From Chryseobacterium gleum (GTDB lineage: Bacteria; Bacteroidota; Bacteroidia; Flavobacteriales_D; Sanyastnellaceae), in the NCBI GenBank assembly GCA_945878835.1, contig CAMCUG010000045.1, forward strand, positions 1 through 9,063: 9,063 bases of DNA. The letters are read 5' to 3'. Below are positions 1-6,903 of this stretch, in pieces. The position numbers and the translations under genes are program-made. Under the pieces are notes generated by a model that worked only from the letters and a program-made list of their open reading frames with translations, made no database searches and was not told the origin of the DNA. Position 1 is the first letter of the stretch; each line of letters opens with the position of its first letter.

Positions 1-407
1 GCTAAGGATCCGAGATTGATTATATGTCCTGTAGAGGCCACCAAATGCGGAAGACAAGTGTGTAGAACATTTAGCACTCCTTTAATATTCACATCTACCA
101 TGGTGTGCCAATCTTCCAATTTCGCATCTTCCAACAAATCGAAAATTCCCAATCCAGCATTATTCAATAAAACATCAATTCCCCCCATTTTTTGAACAGC
201 AACGACAGTCATAGCCTTCACTTCTTCAACATTCGTCACGTCTGTCTTTAGAAAAAAAGTGTTCGAGTTTTTTGAGGCCATTTCGGCTAAAACGGCTTCA
301 TTTCGTCCTGCAATAAAAACAGCATGTCCATTTTTAATAGCCAATTCATAAGTTGCCGCACCAATTCCACTGGTTGCACCGGTGATTAAAATTCTTTTTT
401 TTGTCAT
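1..407 (-). CDS. Short-chain dehydrogenase/reductase (SDR), 3' part cut by the window edge
   Basis: This is the N-terminal 135 residues of a classical NAD(P)-dependent SDR oxidoreductase, a cytosolic Rossmann-fold enzyme; the substrate cannot be told. The translation starts MTKKRILITGATSGIG, giving the cofactor-binding TGxxxGIG at residues 9-16. AGR at 33-35 places an Arg after strand beta-2, which usually favours NADP(H). Asp56 (KTDV), NNAG at 82-85 and the structural Asn107 (DVNIKG) follow. Ser134 in INLGS is the expected catalytic serine. The YxxxK part of the active site and the C-terminus lie outside the window. The ATG overlaps the stop of the upstream permease gene by one base (TAATG), so translation is probably coupled and this is the fourth gene of the minus-strand operon. 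The family assignment is secure; SDRs are too diverse to name the reaction. Confidence 0.95.
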   Translation of the reverse strand, partial: MTKKRILITGATSGIGAATYELAIKNGHAVFIAGRNEAVLAEMASKNSNTFFLKTDVTNVEEVKAMTVVAVQKMGGIDVLLNNAGLGIFDLLEDAKLEDWHTMVDVNIKGVLNVLHTCLPHLVASTGHIINLGSL

Positions 408-1486
408 TATTTCTGAGCTTTTTTGTGCAGTATAAATGCGAGTATTCCGAAAAGCAAATTAGGCAGCCACACCGCTAATTCGCTGGGCACACCTAAGTTC
501 ATTGCGCTTACTGCTGTTATGCGCGAAATGAAAATAAAGATGAAACCGATGATGATCGCCAATGCGAGGTGAAAGCCAATTCCTCCGCGCGATTTTCTTG
601 ACGCAATAGAAACGCCGATCACAGTAAGGACTAAAATTGAAAATGGAGTTGCTGTTCTATTCTCTCTTTCCAATTCGAATTGAGCTACATTCCCAGAACC
701 GCTCAGTTTTTGATCTTCAATAAAACTATTCAGTTCCGACCAATTCATGGTTGCCACAATTTCAGAACGCAATCCGAAATCTTCCGGGCGAACTTCTAAA
801 ATGGTGTCTAATTTTTGTTTGAAATAAACGTGTTCGGTACTGTCTTTGAAAATTCTTATTTGTGCGTTTGTTATACTCCAGGACTGAGTTTCAGGTTTGA
901 AATTCGCAGATGATGAAATAAGTTTAAAAGTAAGTTTCCCATCCTTCCAGTGTTCCAACGAGAAGTTACTTCCACCTAAATTGCTCGGATTGTAGCGTTG
1001 AAAATAGGCGATAAGCCCAGGCTCAACTTCTCTGTGAATGTTCTTATCTTGAATGGTGAGTTGTTCCTTTAGATACTTCACCTCAAATTCAAACTTACGC
1101 TTATTCGCCAGAGGAACCACGTAGTGACCGAAGGTGAGAGAAACAATAATGAGTGAAAACGCCACAATGAAGTAGGGGCGAAGAATGCGGTTGTAACTAA
1201 TGCCTGAAGAAAGCATGGCAATGATTTCCGAACGCTGAGCAAGCTTACTGGTAAACCAAATAACAGTTAGAAATATGATAAACGAGCTCAACAGATTTCC
1301 GTAGTACAGGCAGAAGTTGAAATAATACTCCACTACAATTTCCCAAATAGGTGCTTGCGATTGAAGCAGATCATCTATGTTCTCGCTAATGTCAAAAACA
1401 ACAGCAATAATCACAAAGGCACCAATCATGAAGAGAAAGGTTCCAATGAATTTTTTAATGATGTAGTTGTCGAGTTTTTTTATCAC
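407..1486 (-). CDS. LptF/LptG (YjgP/YjgQ) family permease
   Basis: Inner-membrane component of the kind that, with LptB, forms the ABC transporter LptB2FG, which extracts lipopolysaccharide and hands it to LptC/LptA. The 359 residues match the usual family length. Hydrophobic segments lie at about 12-32, 62-80 and 101-126, then 281-297, 303-324 and 335-354. The soluble stretch at about 130-275 between the two three-helix bundles corresponds to the periplasmic beta-jellyroll. The RSEIIAMLSSGISYNRI stretch (85-101) fits the cytoplasmic coupling region between helices 2 and 3. The start codon is GTG, overlapping the tgt stop as GTGA; the next Met is residue 20, inside helix 1, so the GTG start is well supported. 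The order tgt then LptF/G permease is, from memory, frequent in Bacteroidota. I cannot decide between LptF and LptG from sequence alone, so no symbol is given. Confidence 0.93.
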   Translation of the reverse strand: MIKKLDNYIIKKFIGTFLFMIGAFVIIAVVFDISENIDDLLQSQAPIWEIVVEYYFNFCLYYGNLLSSFIIFLTVIWFTSKLAQRSEIIAMLSSGISYNRILRPYFIVAFSLIIVSLTFGHYVVPLANKRKFEFEVKYLKEQLTIQDKNIHREVEPGLIAYFQRYNPSNLGGSNFSLEHWKDGKLTFKLISSSANFKPETQSWSITNAQIRIFKDSTEHVYFKQKLDTILEVRPEDFGLRSEIVATMNWSELNSFIEDQKLSGSGNVAQFELERENRTATPFSILVLTVIGVSIASRKSRGGIGFHLALAIIIGFIFIFISRITAVSAMNLGVPSELAVWLPNLLFGILAFILHKKAQK

Positions 1487-2613
1487 AATCGAACGGATAG
1501 TCTTTTCACAGTTTCATCTTTCCAAGCAGCGAAGGTACCTTCAATAATTTTCTCTCGCGCTTTTTCAACCAGACGTAAATAAAAATTTAGGTTATGGACT
1601 GAAGCAATTTGAAGTGCGAGTATTTCATTGGCCGCGAACAAGTGTCGGACATAGGCTTTGGTGTAGTATGAGTCCACATAACTCTCGCCAGATTCATCAA
1701 GCGGAGAGAAATCGTTTTCCCATTTTCTGTTCTTCATGTTCATGGTGCCATTCCATGTGAACAACATCCCGTTACGTGCATTTCGCGTTGGCATCACACA
1801 ATCAAACATGTCAACTCCAAGAGCAATGCACTCTAAAATATTTACCGGTGTTCCAACACCCATTAAATAACGCGGTTTGTCGGCAGGAAGAATGGAGCAA
1901 ACAAGATCTGTCATTTCATACATCATTTCATGTGGCTCACCTACACTCAATCCTCCAATGGCATTTCCAAATGCTCCTTTGTTCGCAATGTATTCAGCAC
2001 TTTCTTTTCGAAGGTCAGGAAATACACTTCCTTGCACAATTGGAAACAATGCTTGCGCGTGACCATACAACGGCGTGGTTTCATCAAGTCTTTTGAAACA
2101 ACGATCTAACCATTGATTGGTAATGTGAAGCGATTCGCGTGCATACGTTTTGTCGCACGGATAGGGAGGACACTCATCGAAAGCCATAATAATATCACCA
2201 CCGATAATGCGTTGAATGTCCATCACGTTTTCGGGTGTAAACGTATGTTTCGAACCGTCGATATGCGATTTGAAAACAACCCCTTCAGGATTGATTTTCC
2301 GGTTCTTCGATAAGCTGTAAACTTGATATCCGCCGCTGTCCGTAAGAATAGGTCTATCCCAATTCATAAACTTGTGAAGCCCGCCTGCTTGTTCTAAAAT
2401 TTGCGTGCCTGGACGTAAATAAAGATGATAAGTATTTCCTAAAATAATTTGGGCATTCACATCTGCCTTTAGGTCCTCCTGTGTTACTGCTTTCACGGAA
2501 CCAATGGTTCCGACAGGCATGAAAATGGGAGTTTGTATTTTTCCATGCGGAGTCTCTAAAATTCCGGCTCTGGCTTTCGATAATGCGTCCTTCGCCTCTA
2601 TGGAATAATTCAT
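1483..2613 (-). CDS. tgt: Queuine/preQ1 tRNA-guanine transglycosylase (Tgt)
   Basis: Cytosolic TIM-barrel enzyme that swaps guanine 34 of tRNAs with GUN anticodons for preQ1, a step of queuosine synthesis. At 376 aa it has normal bacterial length. Visible landmarks are PVGTIGSVKAVT (33-44), the TDSGG motif with Asp92, MAFDEC with Asp146 and Cys148 (base recognition), PIVQGS with Gln194, GGLSVGE (220-226), and GVDMFDCVMPTRNARNG with the catalytic nucleophile Asp271. HNL with His340 matches the histidine of the usual zinc site. However, the CxCxxC that should sit near residues 309-314 is replaced: the region reads ESGESYVDSYYTKAYVRHL, with Gly309, Ser311 and Asp314 at the cysteine positions. 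The fold and catalytic residues are otherwise intact, so I call it functional. It overlaps both neighbours by 4 bp (ATGA upstream, GTGA downstream). Confidence 0.97.
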   Translation of the reverse strand: MNYSIEAKDALSKARAGILETPHGKIQTPIFMPVGTIGSVKAVTQEDLKADVNAQIILGNTYHLYLRPGTQILEQAGGLHKFMNWDRPILTDSGGYQVYSLSKNRKINPEGVVFKSHIDGSKHTFTPENVMDIQRIIGGDIIMAFDECPPYPCDKTYARESLHITNQWLDRCFKRLDETTPLYGHAQALFPIVQGSVFPDLRKESAEYIANKGAFGNAIGGLSVGEPHEMMYEMTDLVCSILPADKPRYLMGVGTPVNILECIALGVDMFDCVMPTRNARNGMLFTWNGTMNMKNRKWENDFSPLDESGESYVDSYYTKAYVRHLFAANEILALQIASVHNLNFYLRLVEKAREKIIEGTFAAWKDETVKRLSVRL

Positions 2614-4448
2614 TTCTTCTTCACTTCAACTTTTGGTTTGTCTTCGATTACACGCGGTTCAATTTGTGACAAATGCTGCAACCACAATGAAATTTCACTC
2701 AATTCATTTGAAGTAATATTTATGGAACGATTCTTTGTAGAGGCGTGCTCAGTCCACCTAATTTTATTCTGTTTAATCGAATTGTTTAATCGAAATTCAG
2801 AGTTAGACTTTGCAGCTTGATAACATAAATAGTTAACTTTTTTAGACAGTGCCATTTGGTCCAGTGTTGTCCATTTAGACTGAGCGTCTTCACCGAACAT
2901 TCTTACCGCTGTTAAATCTTGCCCGAAGGTTTTCCCAGGAAAATCGAGTCTGTTAATCACAACTCCAGTGAACGATGCACTCCCATTCAGAGCAAGATAT
3001 GCGCCAAGCCCATCAGCTACGATAAACGTATTTTCAGGAATAATTGAGTAATCCTTGCTTACAGAAGCGATAAGCAGCTCTATGTCTTCAGGGAATGATC
3101 CGACTAAATCAGAATAGGCAAAGCCAATTTTGGAACGGAAGGAATAACGGGTGTTCCAAACGAATACGGCATACCCACTTTGACAAAGGTGCTGAACAAT
3201 CGGATTGAACTGATTCGAGTAAGGAAGGAATATGTTTTTCGGAATATAAATAACAAGGGGATAGGCTGCCTTGTCTGTTTTCGTTGGAAGATACATTCGA
3301 CCTGTCTGCGGTGCAACTTCACCGGTTTGAATTTGGACAACTTCACTTGCAATAAAAACGAGCTTCTTTGCGTCGAATTTATCTGATGATACGGGATTGG
3401 CTTTGTTGTTCTGCCAAACGAAGTACTTAGGCTTTATAACCTCTCCCTGAACGCAGAATAGCAATGTATTCGTTTTCTCAACGAAATCTAAAATTTGAAC
3501 GGAAGACCCTTTATATATGGCGTTAGCAAAGGTTAGTACTTTTTTAAAAGTGGAGTTTTGAGATTCTTGGTATTCTGCCCCATTTATATTGTTTGTGTTC
3601 AACACGACGTCATTTTCATGAATGAAAATGTCAGTGCAACTTTCGCCAGTTTTGCTGTTTAATGGTTTAATACCTGTTTTCGATATCGCACAAGCATATG
3701 TTGTTAGACTTTGGAAATTGGTAATTCCATAAAACACATCTCCTGAAGCATTGCACCCTTTTGTTTCAAAATAATATCCTGAAGAGAATTCGATAAGACT
3801 TTTCCCCAATTTCTCATTTTCTATGGAATAAATACGAGATAGCATGTTGCTATGAACTGCCACACCAACGATTCCTTTTGTTTTAGAGAAATACCAACCG
3901 AATATTTCTCCAGAGATAGTTCCTGCAGTGGAATGTTTTTTAGAGTTAATATCAAATTTCTCTATTGTAGAATTCCCCTCTTTTTTAGTACTGAAATAGG
4001 CGGTGTTAGCTGTAGATCCGATATATTCGTTGGACGGTATGGTTGCAACAATTTTACTCGTTTCAATTTGAATTATTTCAAACGAAGGCGATTCGTTTAG
4101 AATTTCTAGGGCAATGAACTGATCGCTAATAAAGAAAACACGAGAAGCATTCTTCACATTGCTGCAATTGATTTCAGTACTTTTTTCAGATTGCAGCTCT
4201 TGGATAACCAAAGAACTAATTCCTCCTGATAGATTAAGCTTCGCAAGCTTATCTCCGGATTCGTTCAGGTCGAGCGAAATAATTTGAGGCTCATTGAAAA
4301 ATAAATTCGCAGGATATAAGGCATGCGGAACAGCAACTACTTTATTGGTATTTTCAGACGGAGGATTAACTTGTAAACCTTGGCTGAATGATTTGTTTTG
4401 GGTAAAAAACCCAAGCGCGTATAGTAAAATGCAAATTGTCTTTTTCAT
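2610..4448 (-). CDS. Secreted S9 (prolyl oligopeptidase)-like protein, probably catalytically inactive
   Basis: A 612-aa exported protein. Residues 1-23 form a signal peptide (KK, hydrophobic core, ending SFSQ, a common Bacteroidota end). About 40-370 is beta-rich with no motif I recognise, consistent with the N-terminal propeller of S9 peptidases. About 385-597 reads like an S9 alpha/beta-hydrolase domain: YPLVIYIPKN (396-405), LCQSGYAVFVWNTRYSF (421-437), EDIELLIASV (454-463), then FIVADGLGAYLAL (475-487). The last segment aligns with the nucleophile elbow GxSxGG, but Gly480 (codon GGG) stands where the catalytic Ser belongs. The acid region (AAKSNSEFRLNNS, about 545-557) has no Asp; His568 could be the remaining histidine. 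The tail is Lys-rich. It is the first gene of the operon leading into tgt. The S9 relationship is inferred by eye; a protein-binding or structural role is possible, and no substrate is known. Confidence 0.72.
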   Translation of the reverse strand: MKKTICILLYALGFFTQNKSFSQGLQVNPPSENTNKVVAVPHALYPANLFFNEPQIISLDLNESGDKLAKLNLSGGISSLVIQELQSEKSTEINCSNVKNASRVFFISDQFIALEILNESPSFEIIQIETSKIVATIPSNEYIGSTANTAYFSTKKEGNSTIEKFDINSKKHSTAGTISGEIFGWYFSKTKGIVGVAVHSNMLSRIYSIENEKLGKSLIEFSSGYYFETKGCNASGDVFYGITNFQSLTTYACAISKTGIKPLNSKTGESCTDIFIHENDVVLNTNNINGAEYQESQNSTFKKVLTFANAIYKGSSVQILDFVEKTNTLLFCVQGEVIKPKYFVWQNNKANPVSSDKFDAKKLVFIASEVVQIQTGEVAPQTGRMYLPTKTDKAAYPLVIYIPKNIFLPYSNQFNPIVQHLCQSGYAVFVWNTRYSFRSKIGFAYSDLVGSFPEDIELLIASVSKDYSIIPENTFIVADGLGAYLALNGSASFTGVVINRLDFPGKTFGQDLTAVRMFGEDAQSKWTTLDQMALSKKVNYLCYQAAKSNSEFRLNNSIKQNKIRWTEHASTKNRSINITSNELSEISLWLQHLSQIEPRVIEDKPKVEVKKK

Positions 4449-4452
4449 GCTT

Positions 4453-4460
4453 CAAATTTA
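4453..4460 (-). promoter_or_regulatory. Possible -7 promoter element of the minus-strand operon
   Basis: Read on the minus strand this is TAAATTTG, a full match to the Bacteroidota -7 consensus TAnnTTTG, four bases before the ATG at 4448. No TTG lies 17-23 bases upstream, so the -33 half is missing or degenerate. If used, transcription would begin at or next to the start codon, giving a leaderless message. It may equally be a chance match in AT-rich DNA. Confidence 0.3.
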
Positions 4461-4517
4461 GTGAAGGTTAAGCAGAATGAAGTTATTCACAACAAAAGCA
4501 GTTGATTTTTTATAATT

Positions 4518-4539
4518 CATACAAAATTGAGTTTGTATG
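4518..4539. promoter_or_regulatory. Perfect 8-bp palindrome over the glnN -33 box (operator candidate)
   Basis: CATACAAA (4518-4525) and TTTGTATG (4532-4539) are exact reverse complements separated by 6 bp. The right arm contains the predicted -33 TTTG of the glnN promoter. This size and spacing is typical of sites for dimeric helix-turn-helix regulators, so a bound protein would be expected to affect glnN transcription. The regulator is unknown and not encoded in this window. Confidence 0.45.
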
Positions 4540-4563
4540 TTTACAATCGAGGGGGTATATTTG
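4532..4563 (+). promoter_or_regulatory. Bacteroidota-type promoter for glutamine synthetase III
   Basis: TTTG at 4532-4535 (-33) and TATATTTG at 4556-4563 (-7) are separated by 20 bp. This is an exact match to TTTG-N(17-23)-TAnnTTTG used by the primary sigma factor of this phylum. Transcription would start near 4567-4568, leaving a leader of about 45 bases before the ATG at 4613. Confidence 0.65.
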
Positions 4564-4588
4564 CTGAAAATTAGAAAAATTTGCTAAT

Positions 4589-4610
4589 TACCCCCATGAA
4601 TTAGGGGGTA
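4589..4610 (+). promoter_or_regulatory. G/C-rich hairpin just before the glnN start codon
   Basis: TACCCCC (4589-4595) pairs with GGGGGTA (4604-4610) around an 8-base loop, giving a 7-bp stem with five G-C pairs that ends two bases before the ATG. It lies inside the predicted transcript and would cover the ribosome landing site if folded. It could act on translation, or the dyad could be a DNA-binding site. There is no T-run after it, so it is not a terminator. Confidence 0.5.
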
Positions 4611-4612
4611 TA

Positions 4613-6808
4613 ATGAAAAAAAGTATGAGTTTAAGAAAAAACGCGCAACAGGAAATTAACAGTAGAGTTCCATTGCCAGGGGGTACAAGCGGCCAAAGAA
4701 TAAGTGAGTACTTCGGTGATAATGTTTTCAATCCGCATAAAATGCGTGAATATCTGCCTGAAGATTTGTATGACAATTTAATGTCATGTATCAACCAAGG
4801 AACGCGCATCGATAGAAACGTTGCAGATCATATCGCATCTGGCATGAAGGAATGGGCTATCAGCAAAGGGGCAACTCACTTCACACATTGGTTTCAACCT
4901 TTAACAGGCGCAACTGCAGAAAAGCACGATAGTTTTTTCAAGCCATTGGGCGATGGAAGAGCTATTGAAAAATTTGAGGGAACCATGTTGGTTCAGCAGG
5001 AGCCAGATGCATCATCATTTCCAAATGGAGGAATTCGCAACACCTTCGAGGCTCGTGGATATACCTTGTGGGATCCATCTTCACCGGCATTCATTGTAGG
5101 CAACACGTTGTGTATTCCGACCATTTTTATTTCATACACAGGACATGCTCTTGATTACAAGATGCCTTTGATTAAAGCGCTTCAAGTTGTAGATTCTGCA
5201 GCGACGGCGGTTTGTCAGTATTTCGACAAGGATGTAAGTAAGGTAAATACAACCTTAGGATGGGAGCAAGAGTTTTTCTTGGTCGATTCAGCTTTACACA
5301 AGGCTCGTCCCGACTTGGCTATGACGGGTAGAGTTTTGTTCGGACACAGACCTGCAAAAGGACAGCAATTGGAAGATCACTATTTCGGAAGTATTCCAGA
5401 AAGAGTATTGGCTTATATGAAAGATTTCGAATACGAAGCTCATTTATTAGGCATCCCTGTAACCACGCGTCACAACGAGGTGGCTCCGAATCAATATGAA
5501 GTTGCTCCAATGTTCGAAGAGGCAAACTTGGCCAACGACCACAATCAGTTATTAATGGACTTGTTGAAGAAGATTGCTCAGAAGCATTACTTCAATGTGC
5601 TTCTTCATGAAAAACCTTTCGAAGGTGTGAATGGAAGTGGAAAACACAACAACTGGGCATTGGCTACGAATACAGGCGTGAACCTACTTCGTCCTGGAAA
5701 AAATCCAAAGTCTAACCTTCAGTTCTTAACCTTCATGGTGAATACAGTCGCTGCTATTCACGAAAATGCAGATGTTCTTCGTGCTTCTATTGCAACCGTT
5801 GGAAACGATCATCGCCTTGGAGCAAACGAAGCTCCTCCAGCAATTATGAGTTGTTTCTTAGGTGAGCAGCTGAATGCAATGCTTGATAACCTCGAGAAAA
5901 ACATCAAGGCTGGAAAAATGACTCCAGAAGACAAAACTGAATTGAAATTGAATATTGGAAAGTTGCCACAAGTGCTCCTAGACAACACAGATCGAAATAG
6001 AACTTCGCCATTTGCTTTTACGGGAAACAAATTTGAGTTCCGTGCGGTGGGTTCAAGCGCGAATTGCGCTCATGCGATGATTACGTTGAATACAATAGTT
6101 GCGAACCGATTGATTCAATTCAAGAAGGACGTTGACGCGCGCATTGCAAAAGGAGACGATAAAGACGAGGCTATTTTGAAGGAACTTCAGCGTTTAATCA
6201 AGCAAAGCAAGGCCATTCGTTTCGAAGGAAATGGTTACGGTGACGAGTGGGTGAAAGAAGCTGCGAAGAGAGGCTTATCTAACTTGAAAGATACTCCTGC
6301 GGCATTGAAAGTTTGGAAAGACAAGAAGGTAATAGCTATGTTCGAAAAGCTGAACGTGCTAACCGGCGAAGAAATTCATGCTCGTTATGAGATTGAAGTA
6401 GAGAACTACGGGCGTCGTCGCGAAATTGAAGCTGAGATTGTGGTAGACATGGCGGTGAATCAGATTATCCCAGCTGCTTTAAGATACCAAAGTGAGTTAA
6501 TCAATAACGTTCAGGGTTTAAAGGCTGTTTTAGGAGCGAAGGAATACAAAGAGATGTCGAAGACTCAGTTGGGACTCATAACGGAAATCTCGCGGCATGT
6601 CAGCGGATTGAAGGCTTGCACGGAAGGAATTGTGGTAGAGCAAGGCAAGGTTAATCACAGCAATACAGAGAAGATGGCAGAAATATATTGTCACAAGATT
6701 AAGCCTTTAATGGATGCGGCAAGAGATGCTGCCGATGCCTTAGAGCAAATCATTGACGACAATACTTGGCCAATACCAAAGATGCGTGAGCTTTTGTTCA
6801 CTTGCTAA
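4613..6808 (+). CDS. glnN: Glutamine synthetase type III
   Basis: Cytosolic enzyme making glutamine from glutamate, ammonia and ATP; main route of ammonia assimilation in many Bacteroidota. The 731 residues match the long GSIII class (about 700-730), not GSI or GSII. Class motifs are in order: THWFQPLTGATAEKHDSF (91-108), GWEQEFFLVD (216-225, metal-binding Glu218 and Glu220), RHNEVAPNQYEVAP (286-299), NGSGKHNNW (340-348), GNDHRLGANEAPPA (397-410), NRTSPFAFTGNKFEFR (462-477) and GNGYGDEW (539-546). The C-terminal extension (about 590-731) is mostly helical. The ATG at 4613 gives MKKSMSLRKN; an in-frame ATG at 4625 is a possible alternative. No Shine-Dalgarno sequence is visible. It has its own promoter and a structured leader; no PII protein, transporter or other nitrogen gene is adjacent. 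No clear terminator follows the stop. Confidence 0.98.
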   Translation: MKKSMSLRKNAQQEINSRVPLPGGTSGQRISEYFGDNVFNPHKMREYLPEDLYDNLMSCINQGTRIDRNVADHIASGMKEWAISKGATHFTHWFQPLTGATAEKHDSFFKPLGDGRAIEKFEGTMLVQQEPDASSFPNGGIRNTFEARGYTLWDPSSPAFIVGNTLCIPTIFISYTGHALDYKMPLIKALQVVDSAATAVCQYFDKDVSKVNTTLGWEQEFFLVDSALHKARPDLAMTGRVLFGHRPAKGQQLEDHYFGSIPERVLAYMKDFEYEAHLLGIPVTTRHNEVAPNQYEVAPMFEEANLANDHNQLLMDLLKKIAQKHYFNVLLHEKPFEGVNGSGKHNNWALATNTGVNLLRPGKNPKSNLQFLTFMVNTVAAIHENADVLRASIATVGNDHRLGANEAPPAIMSCFLGEQLNAMLDNLEKNIKAGKMTPEDKTELKLNIGKLPQVLLDNTDRNRTSPFAFTGNKFEFRAVGSSANCAHAMITLNTIVANRLIQFKKDVDARIAKGDDKDEAILKELQRLIKQSKAIRFEGNGYGDEWVKEAAKRGLSNLKDTPAALKVWKDKKVIAMFEKLNVLTGEEIHARYEIEVENYGRRREIEAEIVVDMAVNQIIPAALRYQSELINNVQGLKAVLGAKEYKEMSKTQLGLITEISRHVSGLKACTEGIVVEQGKVNHSNTEKMAEIYCHKIKPLMDAARDAADALEQIIDDNTWPIPKMRELLFTC

Positions 6809-6822
6809 AAAGAGCTTCTAGA

Positions 6823-6873
6823 TAATTGCGATTTTGTGCGGAAAAGTCACATTTTTGTTTATTTTCGCAATTA
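6823..6873. repeat. 9-bp perfect inverted repeat bracketing a promoter
   Basis: TAATTGCGA (6823-6831) and TCGCAATTA (6865-6873) are exact reverse complements, 33 bp apart. The left arm ends directly before the predicted -33 box and the right arm overlaps the -7 box and the expected start point. It could be a pair of half-sites for a regulator, or a long-loop stem in transcripts reading through from glnN. Chance is not excluded at this length in AT-rich DNA. Confidence 0.4.
6832..6867 (+). promoter_or_regulatory. Probable promoter of the PorE/OmpA-like gene
   Basis: TTTTG at 6832-6836 and TATTTTCG at 6860-6867 are separated by 23 bp. The -7 box differs from TAnnTTTG at one position and the spacing is at the long end of the accepted range. 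Transcription would begin about 6872-6873, giving a leader of about 30 bases that is A-rich and lacks a Shine-Dalgarno sequence, as is usual in this phylum. Confidence 0.4.
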
Positions 6874-6903
6874 CTAACTTTTAACTGGACTAAAACATAA
6901 CGT

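Larger units (their letters stand above)
4449..4612. other. Divergent intergenic control region
   Basis: The 164 bp between the minus-strand operon and glutamine synthetase III contain no gene. They hold a plus-strand promoter (4532-4563), a palindrome over its -33 box (4518-4539), two copies of AGGGGGTATA (4550-4559 and 4603-4612), a hairpin against the start codon (4589-4610), and a weak minus-strand -7-like site (4453-4460). The G5 runs stand out against otherwise AT-rich DNA. Confidence 0.85.

Noticed and set aside
1355..1582. Plus-strand open frame of 75 codons across the permease/tgt junction
   Set aside because: Lies antisense to two well-supported genes, has no recognisable protein features and no promoter.
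3104..3352. Minus-strand open frame of 82 codons inside the S9-like gene
   Set aside because: Same strand but a different frame within an intact 612-codon gene; no signal of its own, so a shadow.
4596..4604. Two-codon frame ATG-AAT-TAG in the loop of the glnN leader hairpin
   Set aside because: A start-stop element is conceivable, but with no ribosome-binding context and only two codons it cannot be told from chance.
4588..4809. Minus-strand open frame of 73 codons over the glnN start
   Set aside because: Antisense to the conserved N-terminus of glutamine synthetase III and its leader; composition mirrors the G-rich leader and shows no protein motif.
6809..6822. Terminator directly after glnN
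   Set aside because: Only very short imperfect pairings around AGAGCTTCT and no T-run; not enough to call a terminator.
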